The notes under the pieces: generated by a model | Seen by the model: the letters and a program-made list of their open reading frames with translations, nothing else | Databases searched by the model: none | Told to the model about the DNA's origin: nothing | Shown here: piece by piece, positions 61,041-64,000 of the stretch | Layout: every line of letters starts with the position of its first letter | Position numbering within the stretch: the first letter of the stretch is position 1 | Translations under genes and position numbers: made by a program | Source of the DNA: Vicinamibacterales bacterium | GTDB lineage: Bacteria > Acidobacteriota > Vicinamibacteria > Vicinamibacterales > UBA2999 | NCBI GenBank assembly: GCA_041394705.1 | Contig: JAWKHS010000007.1 | Coordinates: 276,675 to 340,674 of the forward strand | Length of the DNA stretch: 64,000 bases | Direction: 5' to 3'

Positions 61041-62435
61041 TCACGCGGCCGGGTCGTGCTCCGGGGGATCCGTGTAGAACGCGGCGCCGAACCGGGCGCG
61101 GTAGAACGCCATCAGCGGCAGGCCGAGCGCGAGCGCCAGCACCGTGAGGCCCACCACGTCACGTCCGAGCTCCACCGTCTGGCGCACGCCCAGGTAGAGC
61201 AGGAACGCCGCCGACAGGCCCGGCCAGAGGCCGCGCATCACCAGCGTGCCGACCGTGCGCGTCAGGGTGCGCCGGTAGTACCAGACGCAGGCCGCGCCGG
61301 TCAGGCCGTAGTAAATCGACACCATCACGCCGATGGCGCTGATGAGCTGCGCCATCACGCCGCCCACGCTGTCCGACGCGCTCGACAGCGCGATGAGCGC
61401 GATGGACAGGATCCAGATGACCACGCCGGCCAGCCAGGGCGTCTGGAAGCGCGGGTGGATCTCGGCGAAGCGCGGATCCATCACACGGTCGCGGCCCATG
61501 GCGTACAGGAGCCGCGCGCACTGCGTGAGCTGGGTGTCGATCGTCCCCACGGTGCTCAGCACCACGGCGAGCACGGCGATGTTGGACCACGGCTGCGGCA
61601 GCACGGCGTCGCCGAGCGCGCCGAGGATGTTCGCGCCGTGCTGCGCCACCGTCTCGGCCGACATGCCCGTCTGCACCGCCACCTGGACGGCGATGAGCGC
61701 GCCCATGATCCCGACCATGCCGAGGACGCCGCTCAAGCCGCCGGACTCGCCCTTCCCCTGCGCTTCTTCGGCGACGTTCGACGTCACGTCCCAGCCGAAG
61801 TAGTAGAAGACCGCCACGAGCATGCCCCGCATGAACGTGTCCATGTCGCCGAAGGCCGCCGGCGAGAACCACGCGAGGGAGAACGGGTGCACGGGCGCCG
61901 CGGAGAAGCGGACGTACGCGGCCACGACGAGGACCAGCAGGGCCAGCGCCTCGACGCCGGTCATGTAGCGCTGCACGCTGGCCGCCAGGTGCACGCCCCC
62001 GATGGTCAGGGCCACGGCCCCGCTGAACCAGAGCCCGCCGATGAGCGCGGCAATCGGCACGCTCGACTCGTAGGCCGGCGCCGCGAGGTGCAGCGTGGCC
62101 ACCCCGAGCGGCAGCGCCGCCGTCACCATGAAGACGGTGCTGAGCAGGAGGAACGTCCACGCGGCCAGGAACCCCAGCGCGGGGGCGATCGACCGGCCGA
62201 CCCAGACGTAGGCGGCCCCGGCGTCGGCCCGCCACTGGTTGAGGTACTTGAACGCGAACGAGATCCCGAACATCGGGATCGCGCCGAAGAGCAGGGCCGC
62301 GGGTCCGGCGAGACCCACGGCGGCGACCAGCGCCGCGGTGGTCGCGTTCAGGGAGTAGGACGGCGCGCTGCCCGCCACGGCCAGCGTGAGCGTGTCGACG
62401 ATCGAGAGCGCGTTCTCCTTGAGGCCCTTGGCCAT
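61041..62435 (-). CDS. APC-superfamily amino acid permease
   Basis: 464 residues from ATG 62435 (MAKGLKENALSIVDTLTLAV), about 12 hydrophobic helices. TM1 has the unwound-helix motif AVAGSAPSYSLNATTAALVA, and TM3 GAAYVWVGRSIAPALGFLAA matches APC transporters. The loop KYLNQWRADAGAAYVW and YAMGRDRVMDPRFAEIHPRF (TM8 end) are also typical. Inner-membrane amino acid or amine transport; the substrate is not predictable. An in-frame extension of 46 residues upstream is Arg/Pro-rich and rejected. Weak ribosome-binding site. Confidence 0.9.
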   Translation of the reverse strand: MAKGLKENALSIVDTLTLAVAGSAPSYSLNATTAALVAAVGLAGPAALLFGAIPMFGISFAFKYLNQWRADAGAAYVWVGRSIAPALGFLAAWTFLLLSTVFMVTAALPLGVATLHLAAPAYESSVPIAALIGGLWFSGAVALTIGGVHLAASVQRYMTGVEALALLVLVVAAYVRFSAAPVHPFSLAWFSPAAFGDMDTFMRGMLVAVFYYFGWDVTSNVAEEAQGKGESGGLSGVLGMVGIMGALIAVQVAVQTGMSAETVAQHGANILGALGDAVLPQPWSNIAVLAVVLSTVGTIDTQLTQCARLLYAMGRDRVMDPRFAEIHPRFQTPWLAGVVIWILSIALIALSSASDSVGGVMAQLISAIGVMVSIYYGLTGAACVWYYRRTLTRTVGTLVMRGLWPGLSAAFLLYLGVRQTVELGRDVVGLTVLALALGLPLMAFYRARFGAAFYTDPPEHDPAA

Positions 62436-62631
62436 CGCGGTCTGGGGGGGCGGCGGTCCTAGGCGGATGCGAGGTGCCGCAGGGCGGGCGGCCGCGCGAA
62501 GGCAGGGGGCGCCGCGGTGGGCGGAGGCTGGGCGTCGAAGGGGACGACGAGGGGGCGGAGCACGAGGGGACATCCTATCCCGAGCCCGCGGCCCGCCGGC
62601 TCGACAGGGGCGGCGCGGATGAGGCGCACCG

Positions 62632-63027
62632 CTAGCGGCGATTCGGCGGCGGCGCCGGCGGAGGGAGGTCCTTCAGCACCATCATCGCGGCGACGTTGAT
62701 CGTCTTCCTGCCGTCCTCGTCGGCGATGGTGCCCTTGGCCTCGACCCGCTTGGCGACGAAGTCCAGCAGCCGGGCATTCGCGTGCGCGGCGTAGTCGCCC
62801 ACGATCAGATAGAGGCCGTCGTCGGCCAGGATCGCCATCGGGTCGCCCCGCTTCGCGCAATCCATCGCACAGGGGCCGTGCGCCTCGCCCCGGCCGGCGT
62901 CGCCCTTGGTCAGCGCGCATTCCACCGAGACCACCTCGCCCCGCACGGTGGTGACGGGCGCCGCCTCGGGGCTGGCGGCGGCGATCGTCCCCAGGGCCAG
63001 CGCCAGCGCGACCGCGCGGATGAGCAT
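62632..63027 (-). CDS. small secreted protein of unknown function
   Basis: 131 residues from ATG 63027. Signal peptide MLIRAVALALALGTIAAASP. The mature part resembles an OB-like domain: VTTVRGEVVSVECALTKGDA, then HGPCAMDCAKRGDPMAIL with two or three cysteines, LYLIVGDYAAHANARLLDFV, RVEAKGTIADEDGRKTINVA. The VRGEVV...C...C-A-x-x-C layout is similar to small periplasmic proteins thought to bind metals or haem. No firm family. A structured leader with terminator precedes it. Confidence 0.68.
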   Translation of the reverse strand: MLIRAVALALALGTIAAASPEAAPVTTVRGEVVSVECALTKGDAGRGEAHGPCAMDCAKRGDPMAILADDGLYLIVGDYAAHANARLLDFVAKRVEAKGTIADEDGRKTINVAAMMVLKDLPPPAPPPNRR

Positions 63028-63086
63028 GAGGGTTTGTAGCGTCCCGCCGGCGGCGGCGTCAAGGCGGGTGCGCGGGCGCGGCCAGG

Positions 63087-63237
63087 AAAAAAGCCGGCCG
63101 GCGCCCTCCCCCCTAGAAAGGCGGCCGACCGGCCACCGATTCGCACCCGTCGTGCGAACCAGCCTCGCCGTCCGGCCGCGAGGGCCGGACATGACCTGCG
63201 CGACGCCGGGGCGCCGCCTCGTCCATCGACGGGCGCC
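63087..63237 (-). ncRNA. candidate structured RNA or leader ending in an intrinsic terminator
   Basis: On the minus strand four hairpins follow in order: GGCGCC...GGCGCC (63210-63237), TCCGGCC/GGCCGGA (63171-63189), GGTTCGCAC/GTGCGAATC (63138-63160), and a 12-13-bp GC stem (63120-63133 with 63093-63105) followed by TTTTTT (63092-63087). It ends 59 nt before the ATG of the small secreted protein. It matches no riboswitch class I know. Either a cis-acting attenuator or an independent small RNA. Confidence 0.5.
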
Positions 63238-63372
63238 ACGCTCACGGGTCGCTTGCGGACCGGACGTCGCCGGCCCATGTGGAGAGACACGGCCCCTTCG
63301 TGGAAAGTCACACGGGGTGTAGACTGCCCCGCGGAACAGGGCCGACAGGCCGGAAACACGGGGGACTGTGAC

Positions 63373-64000
63373 ATGACGAACGGACGTTCCAGGGGCGGGT
63401 TCGCCCGCGCGGCGGCGATCGGCTGCCTCGCGATCGCGGCCGCTGCGTGCCAGGGCAATTCCACGCCGCCGCCGGCCGACACCGCTCCGCCGGTCGACCC
63501 GGCGGTGGCCGCCCGCGAGAAGCTCATCGCGCGCGGGAAGTCGCTGGAACTGCCCACGGCCTATGAACCGCCGCCGGGCGACGCGCTGTCCCACAACACC
63601 TCGGGCTACGCCAAGACGGTCTGCTCGGCGGTGTTCCTCACGGGGTACGACCCGGAGTTCGCGGCCGAGCACGTCGGATACTTCACCGGGCCCTACGAAG
63701 AACGCGCGAAGGTCGGGCGGCCCGTGGTGGACCGCGCGAAGAAGACCGTGAGCATCACGCTGCCGAACGGCGTGGTCCGGACGGCCGTGTTCACGGGCAG
63801 CCAGGGCTGCGTGACGTATCCCGAGGGCACCACCACCCTGCACTTCACGCCGAAGACCGTGAAGCCCAACCTCCCGGCGGCCGGCAGCCAGGACTGGCCG
63901 ATGGGCGATCGGCTGGCCACCGGGTTCCCGGCGGAGCTCGACGAGGCCAAGATCAAGGCGGCGGTGGACGCCGCGTTCGGGACGCCCGAGGCCGAGACCA
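63373..64000 (+). CDS. serine hydrolase/beta-lactamase-like lipoprotein (N-terminal part)
   Basis: Runs off the right edge; 209 codons visible. N-terminal lipoprotein signal MTNGRSRGGFARAAAIGCLA with lipobox IAAAAC near residue 26. The visible part includes YAKTVCSAVFLTGYDPEFAA, VSITLPNGVVRTAVFTGSQG and DWPMGDRLATGFPAELDEAK, as in N-terminal extensions of class C beta-lactamase-like serine hydrolases. The catalytic SxxK would lie beyond the window. Candidate -10 box TAGACT near 63,320. Assignment is provisional because the catalytic domain is missing. Confidence 0.65.
   Translation, partial: MTNGRSRGGFARAAAIGCLAIAAAACQGNSTPPPADTAPPVDPAVAAREKLIARGKSLELPTAYEPPPGDALSHNTSGYAKTVCSAVFLTGYDPEFAAEHVGYFTGPYEERAKVGRPVVDRAKKTVSITLPNGVVRTAVFTGSQGCVTYPEGTTTLHFTPKTVKPNLPAAGSQDWPMGDRLATGFPAELDEAKIKAAVDAAFGTPEAET

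Noticed and set aside
63238..63372. Glycine riboswitch suggested by GGAGAGACAC at about 63,281
   Set aside because: The second conserved block and tandem aptamer layout are missing.
1..64000. CRISPR arrays, rRNA or tRNA genes
   Set aside because: No regularly spaced 25-40-bp repeats and no cloverleaf or rRNA-like conserved segment was seen by eye; a tRNAscan run would be decisive, in particular for tRNA-Sec.

Overview
The window is high-GC DNA with almost no non-coding space. Long runs of genes overlap by GTGA or ATGA. Several gene families point to an acidobacterium, probably of the Vicinamibacteria: a MacB/FtsX 'ADOP'-type permease of about 830 residues, secreted carboxypeptidase-regulatory-like repeat proteins, a TonB receptor with an N-terminal carboxypeptidase-regulatory domain, and an SdrD-B repeat giant. 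That placement is inference from gene families; there is no rRNA or marker gene here to prove it.

Layout. 0-10.7 kb: two FAD oxidoreductases of the phytoene-desaturase/PYROXD2 type, two secreted carboxypeptidase-regulatory-like proteins on either side of an ADOP permease, a GNAT acetyltransferase, then a D-threonine-aldolase-like PLP enzyme followed by a lone bacterial microcompartment shell protein. 10.7-15.1 kb: an accessory island bounded by two inverted copies of a palindromic element of about 190 bp. It carries integron-type gene cassettes: a PD-(D/E)XK nuclease-like protein, a clear attC site, a TIR-transmembrane protein, a decayed attC-like hairpin, and a BrnT toxin with its antitoxin. 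15.1-18.7 kb (minus strand): a glycine-oxidase-like gene, a pterin carbinolamine dehydratase, a MerR regulator and a GT-C-like membrane protein. 18.7-23.7 kb: a second island of lower GC, inserted between 44-bp direct repeats that duplicate the promoter and 5' end of the glycine-oxidase-like gene; its cargo is a secreted lipase-like protein and a dockerin/cadherin-like/FN3 protein. 23.7-29.1 kb (minus strand): a secreted protein, a TonB receptor, a GT9-like glycosyltransferase and a poly-serine lipoprotein. 29.3-35 kb: a histidine kinase and response regulator, a LOG-family hydrolase, and a PNPOx/GAF/winged-helix pair. 35.2-38.6 kb: c-type cytochromes, an alkylmercury-lyase-like gene and an aldo/keto reductase. 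38.8-47.3 kb: a membrane protein and AddAB. 47.3-51.6 kb: a sigma/anti-sigma/secreted-protein operon and small envelope proteins. 51.7-57.5 kb: the SdrD-B giant. 57.6-64 kb: riboswitch-controlled metK, a DksA-like protein, an APH/P-loop kinase fusion, an APC permease, a small secreted protein with a structured leader, and the start of a serine hydrolase.

The strongest new observation is at 36,940-37,617. The alkylmercury-lyase (MerB)-like frame appears to end at a UGA, but the family's C-terminal third continues in the same frame. The UGA sits exactly where MerB has its second catalytic cysteine. It is followed by a perfect 7-bp hairpin with a GGUC loop at the spacing of the E. coli formate dehydrogenase SECIS. 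I read this as a selenocysteine-containing organomercurial-lyase homologue.

Other notable signals: the cassette island with a membrane-bound TIR protein; a SAM-II-like pseudoknot with a terminator ahead of metK; a glycosyltransferase adjoining a poly-serine lipoprotein; an orphan microcompartment protein beside an aldehyde-producing enzyme; and several genes whose -10 box lies 6-8 nt before the start codon, which suggests leaderless mRNAs.
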